Numbered from the stretch's first letter, positions 19,401-27,841 are shown. The stretch is 64,000 bases of DNA from Actinomycetospora corticicola (GCF_013409505.1 NZ_JACCBN010000001.1:4712001-4776000), one strand, 5' to 3'. Numbers and translations are program-made. The notes: generated by a model not told the origin, from the sequence alone.

Positions 19401-19594
19401 GGCCAGGAGATCACGGGTCGCTCGACCGAGACCGGGAGCAGCGGCATCAGGACCGCACAGACGACCGCGACCACCCCGCCGATCGCGGCGAGCAGGGCGC
19501 CCGCCGACCGGGCCGCAGGTCCACCGGGACGGGCCGGCGGGTCGTCGACGACGGACGAACCGGCGGCCGGGGTGTCCTGCGAGGTGGAGGTCAA
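16484..19594 (-). CDS. arabinosyltransferase, Emb family (subtype with DDGYY motif)
   Basis: The 1036-residue Emb-type GT-C enzyme has its first helix near residues 32-55 and an extracellular N-terminal domain. The catalytic loop DDDGYYSAMAANVP is near residue 273, the PSKWTHHFG segment near residue 563, and a C-terminal carbohydrate-binding domain follows. With the 5815-9300 product it forms a subtype distinct from the three Embs at 50-62 kb: DDGYY instead of DDGYI, and Y-Q-L-Y in place of the R-W-F/L after the loop. The start is TTG at 19594 with GGAG about 12 bases upstream; translation from it gives MTSTSQDTPAAG. It diverges from aftA and ends at a hairpin facing the GT-C gene. Expected substrate: decaprenyl-phospho-arabinose. 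Confidence 0.92.
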   Translation of the reverse strand: MTSTSQDTPAAGSSVVDDPPARPGGPAARSAGALLAAIGGVVAVVCAVLMPLLPVSVERPVISWPQQPGVPQSTNLGLTAQRPLELDVRFGCADVAAAAATPDGVVVATFRPGFPAAESAGLIASVRGDRLLVTTRGETLVDGPAAACDVAIHGDLGGVEARVDGAVVSRLPGTSQPDVDALVSSATTAPGLQVRLSPDDEFATSPTVLKLVVTVVLGLAVLAALAGLALLDREGASSGTDGRRRGPRLRRPAVVDLAVPVVMVVWTFIAPTTDDDGYYSAMAANVPFSGFVGNFYQLYDQAFTPYTWIYYALSWWQDLAGTSPVVLRLPALAFGLLTWFLVRAFTRPLLDGPVVSRVLPVVLGVAFLGWWLPYDMGVRPEAVVAASVMASAVALMIAVERERLLPMGLAVVAAGIGFTAGTTGFVALAPLLAAAPGCWRVLRSRGWRVALPAALGLLAAGGVVAVLAFADGSLRDFVRAQQIFRGLQYPESWSTEIVRWNYLFSDTAPMGNYAKRLPVLLTLLALVGFLLFLTAGRRGWPARLRFAGLNTLLGFLLLWMTPSKWTHHFGSLAGIGTVVLAGVLVLGPGLARGLADRPVRWPVGVGALVGLAFVVALAMNGANSWAYSWMLGMPHPTEPPQVSVVRFGSPVWWLLGAAIVTTGLAVVSRRRGTGLGSSSALVAVPVVATVALLVSLTYLLGSFGLAAVRTAGTYSPGADALRDPLASNCGAAQAVEALDPRTARALPALSGAVVTTGDAFTGGNWSPSSPPPVAGVPVWGSHRPGPDGATPPDGAGSGSVTTPWFALPPSTPADATSVYVAGRTGNGNELTAEYQVGGAVDRVDDLGQKRDGDAVDAREWRSVTLAPPAGATAVRLVVADESDDVGGWIAATAPVVQRWIPLLDLIPPGSATAVGWPTAFLFPCLRAPVQADGVNEPVSTVVTWGGDPLSGVADSAFLPQRGGLFVPSYRNSAVTQLSARFRDAPATVGIEVYTLRNPLPSGRYDLDRRSEVVPGWQAPPNTSFSVPVGPDAVVRP

Positions 19595-19607
19595 GCGACG
19601 TGCTCCA

Positions 19608-19620
19608 GGTCACCGTGACG
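19608..19620. promoter_or_regulatory. candidate operator GGTCACCGTGAC in emb leader
   Basis: GGTCACCGTGACG lies between the -10 box (TACGTT, minus strand, 19641-19636) and the TTG start of the emb gene. A second copy overlaps the aftA promoter at 19756-19768 and a third lies at 1338-1350. The paired arrangement suggests one regulator for both divergent genes; this is inferred. Confidence 0.4.
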
Positions 19621-19635
19621 ATCGTGGGTCGATCG

Positions 19636-19641
19636 AACGTA
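19636..19641 (-). promoter_or_regulatory. -10 box TACGTT of the emb gene at 16484-19594
   Basis: TACGTT on the minus strand lies 41 bases before the TTG start, which predicts a leader of about 35 bases containing the GTCACCGTGAC palindrome and GGAG. Confidence 0.45.
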
Positions 19642-19752
19642 GCAATGTGCCGCGGGACCACCGGGGGCAGGTCGGCGCTGCAGCCCACGGCCCCGGTCGT
19701 GCGGGTTCCGACGGTCGACCGGCCCCGCCCCGGGCGCCCGACACCACCTTCG

Positions 19753-19768
19753 TAGGGTCACCGTGACC
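19753..19768 (+). promoter_or_regulatory. aftA promoter: TAGGGT -10 box overlapping GGTCACCGTGACC palindrome
   Basis: The -10 box TAGGGT (19753-19758) overlaps the 13-bp near-perfect palindrome GGTCACCGTGACC (19756-19768). A protein bound there would block or recruit polymerase directly. The AGGAGG of aftA lies just downstream at 19772-19777. Confidence 0.42.
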
Positions 19769-19778
19769 GGCAGGAGGG

Positions 19779-21653
19779 GTGATCCCGATCGACGTCGCAG
19801 AGCCCGCTCCGCGGACCGCGGTACGCAGCGTGATCCTGCACGCGGGTGGCCTGGTCGCCGCGGGCGCGACGTGCGTCGTCCTCCTCGCTCTGCTCGGCCG
19901 GCTGCGGCTGCCCTTCCCCACCTACGCCGGGGTCGCCGTCGCCGCGACGGCGAGCGCGGTGCTCGTGGCCGTGCTCGTGTGGCTCGGATCCGCCGAGCGG
20001 CGGGCGCGCTCCGCCGTCGCGACCGTCGGGGTCCCGGCCCTGCTCGCCGCCCTGGTGACCCTCTGGCTCGGGCTGCTGCTGCAGGGGACCCGCTGGTACC
20101 TCGGCGGGATCTCGATCGACCAGAGCTTCCGGACGCAGATCCTCACGCGCTTCGCCTCGACGCCCGCCCTGGTCGACATGAACTACGTCGACCTCCCGTC
20201 GTACTACCCGGCGGCCTGGTTCTGGCTGGGCGGACGTCTCGCGGACCTCGGCGGCATCCCGGGCTGGGCCTTCTACAAGCCCTGGTCGATCCTCACGCTC
20301 TGCGTGGCCGCGTGGGCCGCGTCCGTGGCGTGGCGGCTCGTGGTGTCGCCGGCCCGCGCGGTGCTCGTCGCCCTGGCCACGGCCGTCGTCGGGCTCGGGG
20401 TGTCCGCTGCCGAGCCCTACGCGTGGCTGCTCGTCGCCCCGATGCCCGCCGTCGCGATCCTCGTGTGGCGGGCGGTCCGCGCCGACGACGCCGGTCACCG
20501 GCCCGCGGCGCTCGCGGGCGGTGGCGTGTTCCTCGGGGTCGCCGCGATGACGTACTCGCTGCACGCGGGCTTCTTCGGGGTCTTCGTGGTGCTCGCGGCC
20601 GTCGTCCCGACCCGCGGTCGACGGATCGCCACGATGGTGCCGCGGCTCGCGCGGGCCGGGCTCGTCGTCCTGATCGGACTGGCGCTCGCCCTGGTCGTCT
20701 GGGCGCCCTACGTCCTGGCGGTCCTGTCCGGCGACCCGACCCGCAGCTACGCCCAGCGCTACCTGCCCTCGGACGGGGCCTTCTGGTCCCTGCCGATGCT
20801 GCAGCCGACCCCGCTCGGGGCGCTCTGCCTCGTCGGGCTGATCGGGATCGTGCTCGGGTGGACGACCCGGGCACGGCTCGCGCGCCCGCTCGGCGTGCTG
20901 GCGCTGCTCGTCCTCGCCTGGTTCGCCCTCACGGTCCCGCTCCTGCTGGTGGGACAGACGAGTCTCGCCTTCCGGCTCGCCCCGGTCATCGAGCTCGTCC
21001 TGGTCTGCGCCGGGGTGCTGACGGCGATCGACCTCGCCCTGCGTGTGCGGGACCACCGACCCGAGGTGCGGGCCGCCGGAGGGGTCCTCGCCGCCCTGGT
21101 GCTGTTCGCCGCGGCCCAGGGGGCGATCTCGCCGGACAGCGGCCCGGTCGCCGAGGCCTACGTCGACCCCTACCCGACCGGGGCGACCCCGACCGGCGGC
21201 GTCGACCGCTCGCGCATCGACGCCTGGACCCCGGAGCTCCTGGCCGCGGTGCACGCGGCGACCGCCACTCCGGCGACGGACCTGGTGACGCTCGGCGGAC
21301 CGACCCAGTTCTACGTCGCGGAGCCCTTCCACGGCTTCCAGCAGTCCACCCCGCACTACGCGAACCCGCTCGCGCAGTACGAGGACCGCAACGAGGAGAT
21401 CCGCTCCTGGGCGGGCGCCGCCGACGCGGCGGAGCTCGTGCGTCGGCTCGACGCGTCGCCCTGGCCCGCGCCGCGCGTGTTCGTGCTGCTCCGTCAACCC
21501 GACGGGTCGGGGACCACCCGGCTGGTCGAGGACGTGTTCCCCGCGACGCCCAATGTCGCGTTCACGACGGCGAGCTTCCCGGCGCGGCTCTTCGCGTCCC
21601 CGGCGTTCACGGTCCGCGACGTCGGGCCCTACCTCGTGGCCGTCCGCCGCTGA
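19779..21653 (+). CDS. aftA: galactan 5-O-arabinofuranosyltransferase AftA
   Basis: AftA adds the first arabinofuranose from decaprenyl-phospho-arabinose to galactan and so primes arabinan. The 624-residue protein has about 11 helices and an exported C-terminal domain. The loop DQSFRTQILTRFAST near residue 115, then MNYVDLPSYYPAAWFWLGGR and WAFYKPWSI, follow the mycobacterial AftA pattern closely. In M. tuberculosis aftA lies between dprE2 and embC; here it is about 27 kb away and diverges from another emb. GTG at 19779 is the first canonical start, but AGGAGG ends only one base upstream. An ATC at 19788 has better spacing. It converges with the GlfT2-like gene, 16 bases between stops. Confidence 0.9.
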   Translation: MIPIDVAEPAPRTAVRSVILHAGGLVAAGATCVVLLALLGRLRLPFPTYAGVAVAATASAVLVAVLVWLGSAERRARSAVATVGVPALLAALVTLWLGLLLQGTRWYLGGISIDQSFRTQILTRFASTPALVDMNYVDLPSYYPAAWFWLGGRLADLGGIPGWAFYKPWSILTLCVAAWAASVAWRLVVSPARAVLVALATAVVGLGVSAAEPYAWLLVAPMPAVAILVWRAVRADDAGHRPAALAGGGVFLGVAAMTYSLHAGFFGVFVVLAAVVPTRGRRIATMVPRLARAGLVVLIGLALALVVWAPYVLAVLSGDPTRSYAQRYLPSDGAFWSLPMLQPTPLGALCLVGLIGIVLGWTTRARLARPLGVLALLVLAWFALTVPLLLVGQTSLAFRLAPVIELVLVCAGVLTAIDLALRVRDHRPEVRAAGGVLAALVLFAAAQGAISPDSGPVAEAYVDPYPTGATPTGGVDRSRIDAWTPELLAAVHAATATPATDLVTLGGPTQFYVAEPFHGFQQSTPHYANPLAQYEDRNEEIRSWAGAADAAELVRRLDASPWPAPRVFVLLRQPDGSGTTRLVEDVFPATPNVAFTTASFPARLFASPAFTVRDVGPYLVAVRR

Positions 21654-21669
21654 CCGCGTCCGCCCTCGG

Positions 21670-23547
21670 TCAGCCGATGCCGAACAGCCGGCGCCAGTTG
21701 CCGGCACCGGTCAGCTCCGGCGTCGCGGCCCGCCAGCGGGCGGCGACCCCGTCGCCCTCGCGCACGAGGCGCCACAGCACCTTCGCGCCGTCGCGGCCGA
21801 GCCGCTTCAGACGCTCGGGGTCGCGTTGCCGCACGCGGACGCCTGCCTGCCCGGCGTCGGTGACCGCGACCCGGTCGAAGAGGGCCACGTGCCACCAGTG
21901 CGCCTCGCCGGAGCCGACGAGTCCCTCGTGGAACGGCACCCGACCGGTCACCTGCTGGACGATGCGCTTGGCCCACACGGCCTTCATCCGGGTCGGCTTG
22001 CCGCCGGCGCGGACGACGGGCATCTGGGCGGTCCCGAGCGCCGGCGCCTCGGAGATCGGGTGCATGACCGTCTCCCCGTACGCCGACCGCTCCGCCCGGA
22101 TCCGCGCGGTCGCGTCGACCCCGCCGTCGTGCAGCACCTCCGGGCCGGCGAGGAAGTCCTCGACCGCGCGGATCAGGGTCGCGGCGAGCCCGTAGTTCAT
22201 CGAGAGCAGGTAGCGCCCCAGCAGTTCACCGAGGGTCGCCGCGACGTGCCGCACCGGGAACCCGCTGTGCAGCGCCGAGGTGATCATGGCGTTACGCAGG
22301 TTGAAGTAGCGGTGCCAGTCGTCCCAGTCCTTCCACGGGAAGTCGGCGTGCCACAGGCCGGCGCCGGGCAGCGTCACCGTCGGGAAGCCGTAGGCGCGGC
22401 CGCGGTAGCTGTACTCGACGTCGTCCCACTGGAAGAACAGCGGCAGCGGATAGCCCATGGTCCGCGTGACCTCGACCGGGATGAGGCACGACCACCAGCC
22501 GGTGTAGCCCGCGTCGACCCGGCGGTCCTGGACGTTCTTCGTGCCGTCCGGCAGGTACGCGGTCACGTCGGACTCCCCGACCGCGCCCGGGGACACGTGG
22601 CCGTTGGTCAGGTCCTCGAGCACGGCGTACTCGGCGCCGGCCAGCACCTGGGTGGGATGCAGCAGGTTGAGCATCTGCGCGCCGACGATCGTCGGGTGCG
22701 CCGTGTACTGCGCGAAGGTCGAGAGGCGGACGACGACCTCGGGCTCGCACCGCACGTCGTCGTCCATGAAGAGGGCGTCGGTCGGGAGGTTCCCGGCCCG
22801 GGTCACGACCTCGTGCAGGCCGCGCGTGAAGCCGCCGGAGCCACCGAGGTTGGGCTGCCGGATGTACCGGAGCTGGGCCCCCAGGGTCTCGCTCACCGCA
22901 GCGAAGGCGGGACGGCTCTCCACGGGATCGGTGCCCTGGTCGACGACGATGATCTCGTCGACCAGCGCGGTGGCCGCGGGGTCCCCGGCGAGCGCGGTGA
23001 GGGTCGCGGCGCAGTCGTCCGCACGGTTGTGGGTGCAGATGACGATGCTGGTGTGCCGCCGGGTCGGCGGGGCGTCGACGGTCCAGCGGGCGTCGCGCAG
23101 CAGGAGCTCGGTGTCGTCGGTGACGACCTCGACCCAGAGGCCGCCGCCGTCGAGGAAGCGGTCGAGCCGGGCCTCGAGGCGGATCTCCTCGGCCTCGGCG
23201 TCGTGCACCGCGATCGTGCGCGGGACGCCGTTGGTGTCCGAGGCCCGCAGCAGCACTCGCCCGGCGCCGCTGACCCGGCCCTCGAAGCGCACGGTGCGCG
23301 CGGTGGTCCACCGCTGCCAGTAGGCGGCGGGGAAGCGGCCGAAGTAGGTGTTGGTGGAGACGCGGGCGAAGGCCCCCACCCGGACGTGCCCGCGGCGGCG
23401 CTCGGCGTGGCCGGCGGCGACCTCGACGTACATCTCGTCGGGGATGTCGGCGGTCGGCCCGCTGAACAGACCCCGTTGCACGACGAGCCGCCCGGCCGGA
23501 GCGGACGCATGCCCGGGCGTCCTCGTTGCGGTCTGCAGGTCCGTCAC
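21670..23547 (-). CDS. GlfT2-like galactofuranosyltransferase (second paralogue)
   Basis: The 625-residue protein has the architecture of GlfT2: an N-terminal beta-barrel-like domain, a GT-A (GT2) domain and a helical C-terminal domain. Motifs are QPNLGGSGGF near residue 230, the metal-binding FMDDDV near residue 262, WWSCLIPVEV, the catalytic WDDVEYSYR near residue 370, and a His in LWHADFPWKDW. GlfT2 is the cytoplasmic processive enzyme that extends galactan with alternating 1,5 and 1,6 links. The other copy is at 37572-39575; this one is shorter and clearly diverged. The GTG at 23547 follows a minus-strand TACCCT box. It is the last gene of a likely operon with the TylF-like methyltransferase and the acyltransferase. 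Confidence 0.9.
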   Translation of the reverse strand: MTDLQTATRTPGHASAPAGRLVVQRGLFSGPTADIPDEMYVEVAAGHAERRRGHVRVGAFARVSTNTYFGRFPAAYWQRWTTARTVRFEGRVSGAGRVLLRASDTNGVPRTIAVHDAEAEEIRLEARLDRFLDGGGLWVEVVTDDTELLLRDARWTVDAPPTRRHTSIVICTHNRADDCAATLTALAGDPAATALVDEIIVVDQGTDPVESRPAFAAVSETLGAQLRYIRQPNLGGSGGFTRGLHEVVTRAGNLPTDALFMDDDVRCEPEVVVRLSTFAQYTAHPTIVGAQMLNLLHPTQVLAGAEYAVLEDLTNGHVSPGAVGESDVTAYLPDGTKNVQDRRVDAGYTGWWSCLIPVEVTRTMGYPLPLFFQWDDVEYSYRGRAYGFPTVTLPGAGLWHADFPWKDWDDWHRYFNLRNAMITSALHSGFPVRHVAATLGELLGRYLLSMNYGLAATLIRAVEDFLAGPEVLHDGGVDATARIRAERSAYGETVMHPISEAPALGTAQMPVVRAGGKPTRMKAVWAKRIVQQVTGRVPFHEGLVGSGEAHWWHVALFDRVAVTDAGQAGVRVRQRDPERLKRLGRDGAKVLWRLVREGDGVAARWRAATPELTGAGNWRRLFGIG

Positions 23548-23599
23548 AAGCCCAACCCTCTCGCCGACAGTGCTCCTCGCAGGGTAGGAGACGTGACGG

Positions 23600-24457
23600 T
23601 CAGGCCTGGCCGCCGGTGCCGGAGGTCCGTCGCGCGGTCGGCGCCTCGACCTGCCGGATCCCGGTGATCACCACGACGACCTGCTCGCTGTCGTGGGTGA
23701 ACGCCTCGTAGACGAACTCCACGTCGTGCGCGGCGACGAACTCGCGCCAGGCCCGGTGCTCGCCGTCCTGCCAGCCCGGGTGGTTGAGGTACTCGTCGAA
23801 GACGACGACCGAGCCCGGCCGCAGACGCGGCCCGACCAGCTCGAGCGCGGTCGTCGTGGAGGAGTAGAGATCGGCGTCGAGGTGGAGCAGGTCCACCGGG
23901 CCCGGGTGGGTGGCGAGGAAGTCGGGGAGGGTCTCGGAGAACCACCCGACGACGAGTTCGGCGCCCTCGACCTCCGGCAGCGCGTCGACGGCGAAGGTCC
24001 CCGCGCGGAAGCCGGCCCGCCAGTCCTCCGGCAGGCCCTCGAAGGAGTCGAACCCGTAGACCTCGGTCCCCGGGCGGGCCGCGGCGATCTGGCTCAGGGT
24101 CCGCCCGCTGTAGACGCCGAACTCCAGGGCCATCCCGCCGCTCGGCGCGAGCGACAGCGCGTGCGCGAGCGTCTGACGGGGCTCCGGGAACGTCCGCGCG
24201 CCCGTCATGGCCTCCCGGACGAACGCGGCGCTCGACTCCACCGCCTCCCGCTCGCCCGCCGCGAGCATGTCGCGCCGGTCCCGGACCTCCCTGTCGTGCA
24301 GCGCGTCGCGGAGGTCCTGCACCTGCGCGGAGAGCTCCTCGAAGCGCCGGTTCTGGTCGCGCCGCAGGTCCGCGACCAGGGGGGTCACGGCGTCCTGGAT
24401 CGCCTCGATCAGGCGGACGCGGAGGGCGTGCCGGGCGCGTCGGTGCAGGGGCTCCAC
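23600..24457 (-). CDS. TylF/MycF-type class I methyltransferase
   Basis: The 285-residue protein has a charged, coiled-coil-prone N-terminus (residues 15-75), then the methyltransferase core. SAM motif I is LEFGVYSGRTLSQIA near residue 130, followed by YGFDSFEGLPEDW, and the metal-binding segment DLLHLDADLYSST near residue 207. The last two are typical of macrocin O-methyltransferase (TylF) relatives, which methylate sugar hydroxyls. It lies between an acyltransferase and a galactofuranosyltransferase gene, so O-methylation of a surface galactan or its terminus is a fair inference. The start is GTG at 24457; no strong Shine-Dalgarno was seen. A 53-base gap separates it from the downstream gene. 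Confidence 0.84.
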   Translation of the reverse strand: MEPLHRRARHALRVRLIEAIQDAVTPLVADLRRDQNRRFEELSAQVQDLRDALHDREVRDRRDMLAAGEREAVESSAAFVREAMTGARTFPEPRQTLAHALSLAPSGGMALEFGVYSGRTLSQIAAARPGTEVYGFDSFEGLPEDWRAGFRAGTFAVDALPEVEGAELVVGWFSETLPDFLATHPGPVDLLHLDADLYSSTTTALELVGPRLRPGSVVVFDEYLNHPGWQDGEHRAWREFVAAHDVEFVYEAFTHDSEQVVVVITGIRQVEAPTARRTSGTGGQA

Positions 24458-24536
24458 GCGGTCATGGAAGCGCGTGCCGGCAGGTGCGTCGAGGTTCGGG
24501 GCGACCTCCGGCGCGCGAGAGGCGGCGGAGCGTCGC

Positions 24537-26585
24537 TCAGCGGTCGACGAGCGCTGCCAGTCGGGGACCGACGACGGGGGCGAGCGAGGCGGTGAAGGTC
24601 GCCGTCAGGTGGTTGTCGTCGAGGTACACCGTCACGTTGCCGACCTCCGGGTCGCAGGTGCGCGGCCCGCAGATCCAGTCCGCGAGGTCCAGGTAGGAGA
24701 CCGTCGGCGGCAGTTCCATCGAGCGGATCGGCGGCGTCGCGGGGTAGAGGTCGGTGCGGGGGACGTTGCACTCCGGGGCGCCGCGCCGGTAGTTGTCCAC
24801 GCAGCTCGACGGCGGGTAGCCGTAGCGCGGGTTGTCCCGCACGGCCAGGACCGGGATGTCGGCGCCGGCCAGGATCCGCCAGGCGTCGAGCATGCCCGGC
24901 CCGGTCGTCTCGGTATCGCCGGTCCGCACGTCGTGGCTGGCCGCCGCGACCACGGCGTCCGGGCGCGTCCGCAGGATGTCGTCGATCGCCGCGCGGTTGT
25001 GGTCGATGCACGCCACCTCGCCGACGTTCGACTCCGAGGTCGTCGAGAAGGGGCACCCCGGCCGGATCAGGGTGTCGATCCGCCACCCCCGTTCCCGCGC
25101 GACCGGGGCGAGGGCGGGCAGGAACTGCTGCATGTGGGAGTCGCCGACCACGACGACCGTCGGTGCGTCCGGGCGCGGCGCGGCGACGTAGGTGCAGCGC
25201 TCGAGACCCGGCTCGGCGGCGGCGGAGGTGCAGTCGCCCTGGTACTGCACCCAGTCCTCGTAGGCCGACACGGCCGGGGGGATCGGCTTCGGGTCCGGCT
25301 CGCCGCGGTAGACGAAACCCGGTGCGAGCGCGGCCGCGCCCGGGTGGTTCGCGTCGCCGGGGACGCCCGAGGGCGTCGCGCGGGCGAGGGCGACCGCGTG
25401 CCAGCCCGCCGTCAGGAGCAGGACGGCGCAGATCGCGATCGCGCCCGAGCGGTAGCCGGCCCCGCGCCAGCGGCGTGCGCGGGCCATCGGCTGGTCGACG
25501 AACCGGTCGGTGAGGGCGGCCAGGGCGAGCGACACGGCGACCACCAGCACGCCGCCGACGAGGCCGGCCTGCTCGCGGTGCGTCGCCAGCAGCGCCAGCA
25601 GGAGCACCGGCCAGTGCCACAGGTAGAGCGGGAAGCTGATGCGTCCGAGGTACTGCATCGGCGCCGAGGACAACCAGCGGTCGGCGCCGATCGCCGAGCC
25701 GGTCCGCTCCGCCGCCAGCACCAGGCAGGCCGCGAGCACCGGCCAGAGCGCCAGGTAGCCGGGGAACCCGCCCTCCACGTCGAGCACGAGACCGCAGACG
25801 GACAGGGCCACGACGCCGATCCAGCCGGCGGCGACCCGGACGCCCGCCGGGAGCGCGACCCCGGCGATCAGCAGGCCGAGCAGCCCCCCGAGCGTGAACT
25901 CCCAGAGCCGGGTCAGGGAGTGGAAGTAGGCGAGCTTCTGGTCGGTGCCGGTCAGGTACACCGAGTACGCGAGCGAGACGACGGTGAGCCCGGCGAGCGC
26001 GCCGACGACGACATGGCGCACCGGCGTCCGCGACGACCGGGCGAGCAGGGCCAGCAGGCCGACGACCAGGGGGAACAGCAGGTAGAACTGTCCCTGGATC
26101 GACAGCGACCAGAGGTGCTGGACGATGCTCGCGGTGTTGTGCGCCGCGTAGTAGTCGACGGAGTCCGCCGCCAGCCGCCAGTTCTCCAGGAACAGCGCCG
26201 ACGCACCGACCTCGCGGATCGTCTGCGGCCAGCGGCTCTCGGGGACGACGAACCAGCCCGCGACGACGCAGCCCGCCAGCACCACGGCCGTCGTCGGGAC
26301 GAGGCGCCGCAGCATGCGGCCCCAGGTGGTGACGAGGTCGAGCGTGCCGCGTTCGGCGGCCCGGACCAGCTGCCCGGCGAAGAGGAACCCGGTGATGACG
26401 AAGAAGACGTCCACGCCGCCGGACACCCGGTCCGACCAGACGTGGTAGATCACGACGAGGGCGCAGGCCAGGGCCCGCAGGCCCTGCAGCTCGGGCCGCC
26501 AGCGGGACGGATCCTCGCGGGTGGTGGCACCCGGCGTCGGGACGACCCGGGCGATGCGGGCGGTCCGTGCCTCCGGAGCGAGCAC
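24537..26585 (-). CDS. acyltransferase-3 / SGNH fusion protein (OafA-type)
   Basis: The 682-residue protein joins an N-terminal acyltransferase-3 membrane domain to a C-terminal SGNH hydrolase-like domain. The first opens with RPELQGLRALACALVVIYHVW and has FFVITGFLF and about 10 helices. The second has VVVVGDSHMQQF near residue 478 (GDSH nucleophile) and DDNHLT near the C-terminus (Asp/His pair). Such fusions O-acetylate or O-acylate surface polysaccharides on the outer face. Arabinan or galactan acylation is inferred from its neighbours. The GTG at 26585 was chosen because GAGAGG lies eight bases upstream; the frame is open much further, into the divergent gene. Confidence 0.88.
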   Translation of the reverse strand: MLAPEARTARIARVVPTPGATTREDPSRWRPELQGLRALACALVVIYHVWSDRVSGGVDVFFVITGFLFAGQLVRAAERGTLDLVTTWGRMLRRLVPTTAVVLAGCVVAGWFVVPESRWPQTIREVGASALFLENWRLAADSVDYYAAHNTASIVQHLWSLSIQGQFYLLFPLVVGLLALLARSSRTPVRHVVVGALAGLTVVSLAYSVYLTGTDQKLAYFHSLTRLWEFTLGGLLGLLIAGVALPAGVRVAAGWIGVVALSVCGLVLDVEGGFPGYLALWPVLAACLVLAAERTGSAIGADRWLSSAPMQYLGRISFPLYLWHWPVLLLALLATHREQAGLVGGVLVVAVSLALAALTDRFVDQPMARARRWRGAGYRSGAIAICAVLLLTAGWHAVALARATPSGVPGDANHPGAAALAPGFVYRGEPDPKPIPPAVSAYEDWVQYQGDCTSAAAEPGLERCTYVAAPRPDAPTVVVVGDSHMQQFLPALAPVARERGWRIDTLIRPGCPFSTTSESNVGEVACIDHNRAAIDDILRTRPDAVVAAASHDVRTGDTETTGPGMLDAWRILAGADIPVLAVRDNPRYGYPPSSCVDNYRRGAPECNVPRTDLYPATPPIRSMELPPTVSYLDLADWICGPRTCDPEVGNVTVYLDDNHLTATFTASLAPVVGPRLAALVDR

Positions 26586-26783
26586 ACCCACCGCCTCTCG
26601 GGAGTCCGACGCGCCGTCCGCGACGACCCCTGTCCAGGTGAACGAGCGAACGGCCCTCCGGTCGCTCCCTTCCCGTCGAGCATGACCTCCACGCCTCGCC
26701 GACCCGACGGCCACCCCGACGGAGGAGGGGACGAGTCGGGCGTCCGGCTTGAAGCGGACCTGTCCGACTGATCTCATTCCTCC

Positions 26784-27248
26784 GTGCTGGAGGCCCACCG
26801 GGTGTCGTCGCTGCGTTCTCGCTGGGAGGTCCGCGAGGACGACGAGCCCCTGCTCGTCCTCGAGGCGAAGGGCTGGCGCTCGGCGGTCCGCTACACGCTC
26901 GACGGCCTGGACTACGAGGTGCAGTCGACCTGGACCGGCACCCAGTACACGCTCACCCGCGCGGGCAGCGAGCTCGCCCGGGCCGAACGGGTCGGGCGCA
27001 AGCGCTGGTCGATCGTGACGCCGGAGGGCACGTTCCACTTCCGGCGTCGGTCCATCTGGAAGGCCGACCAGGAGTGGGTGGCCGACCTGGAGACCGAGGA
27101 GCCGGTGGGCGCCATCCGCCGCACCGGCACGTGGCGGGGCGACGCCGAGGCGGAGCTCCCCGGCATGCCGACCCCGCTCGCCGTCTTCACCCTCGCCGTC
27201 GTGCTGCTCATGTGGGAACAGGCTGCCGCCGCCGCGGCGACGACCTGA
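26784..27248 (+). CDS. uncharacterised protein with tubby-like beta fold and C-terminal membrane helix
   Basis: The 154-residue product begins with beta-rich sequence (WEVREDD, LLVLEAKGWRSAVRYTL, YEVQSTW) whose repeated short strands resemble tubby/LURP-type phospholipid-scramblase-like barrels. A hydrophobic helix LAVFTLAVVLLMWEQAAA closes the protein. No catalytic motif is seen. The GTG at 26784 lacks a Shine-Dalgarno. Its 3' end overlaps the convergent membrane-protein gene by 41 bases. Function unknown; the fold is a guess from strand pattern. Confidence 0.6.
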   Translation: MLEAHRVSSLRSRWEVREDDEPLLVLEAKGWRSAVRYTLDGLDYEVQSTWTGTQYTLTRAGSELARAERVGRKRWSIVTPEGTFHFRRRSIWKADQEWVADLETEEPVGAIRRTGTWRGDAEAELPGMPTPLAVFTLAVVLLMWEQAAAAAATT

Positions 27249-27819
27249 CCGGCGAGGGCACCACGACCGCCAGGGCGGTCCAGCCCACCGCGAGCACCAC
27301 CATCGTCAGGACCCCCACGGGGTAGTAGATGTGGCTGGTCAGGAACGAGTAGGCCCCGCCGACGACGAGGACGGTCCCGACGACGGCCACGGCTCGCCCG
27401 GCGCCGGGCGCCACGAGGATCGCGGTGACGCCGCCGATGACCGCGGTCGCCAGGTAGGCGTAGACCCCCGGGACGACGAGCTGGTCGGCGATCGAGAAGA
27501 GCGTCGAGACCCACGGTCCCGGGCCGAGCGTCATCGTCTCGTGGCCGCCGCCGATCCCGGCCAGCACGTCGAGCGCGGTGTAGAAGCAGGCGTAGACCAG
27601 GCCGAGCACGATCACGACCCCCTCGAGCACCCGGCCGCGGCCCCGCACCACCACCCAGGGCCCGAGCGCCAGCAGCGGGAACGCCACCAGCCCGATCACG
27701 TGCAGGTCACGCCACCAGGGCGCGGTCTCCGGCGTGAGCACCGTCGGATGGGTCAGTCCGACCCCCGCGAGCAGCAGCGGAGGCAGTGCGGCGGCGGCGA
27801 GAGCGGCCGGGCGAGGCAT
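27208..27819 (-). CDS. uncharacterised six-helix membrane protein
   Basis: The 203-residue protein has about six predicted helices (for example LAAAALPPLLLAGVGL, LVAFPLLALGPWVVV, VLEGVVIVLGLVYACFY, YAYLATAVIGGVTAILV). Short polar loops include HETMTLGPGPW. No family was recognised. The ATG at 27819 has GGAAGG about ten bases upstream. It diverges from the lectin-lyase gene, and the shared intergenic region holds TGATCA repeats. Confidence 0.6.
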   Translation of the reverse strand: MPRPAALAAAALPPLLLAGVGLTHPTVLTPETAPWWRDLHVIGLVAFPLLALGPWVVVRGRGRVLEGVVIVLGLVYACFYTALDVLAGIGGGHETMTLGPGPWVSTLFSIADQLVVPGVYAYLATAVIGGVTAILVAPGAGRAVAVVGTVLVVGGAYSFLTSHIYYPVGVLTMVVLAVGWTALAVVVPSPVRSSPRRRQPVPT

Positions 27820-27841
27820 CGTCAGGGACCTTCCCCTGCCG

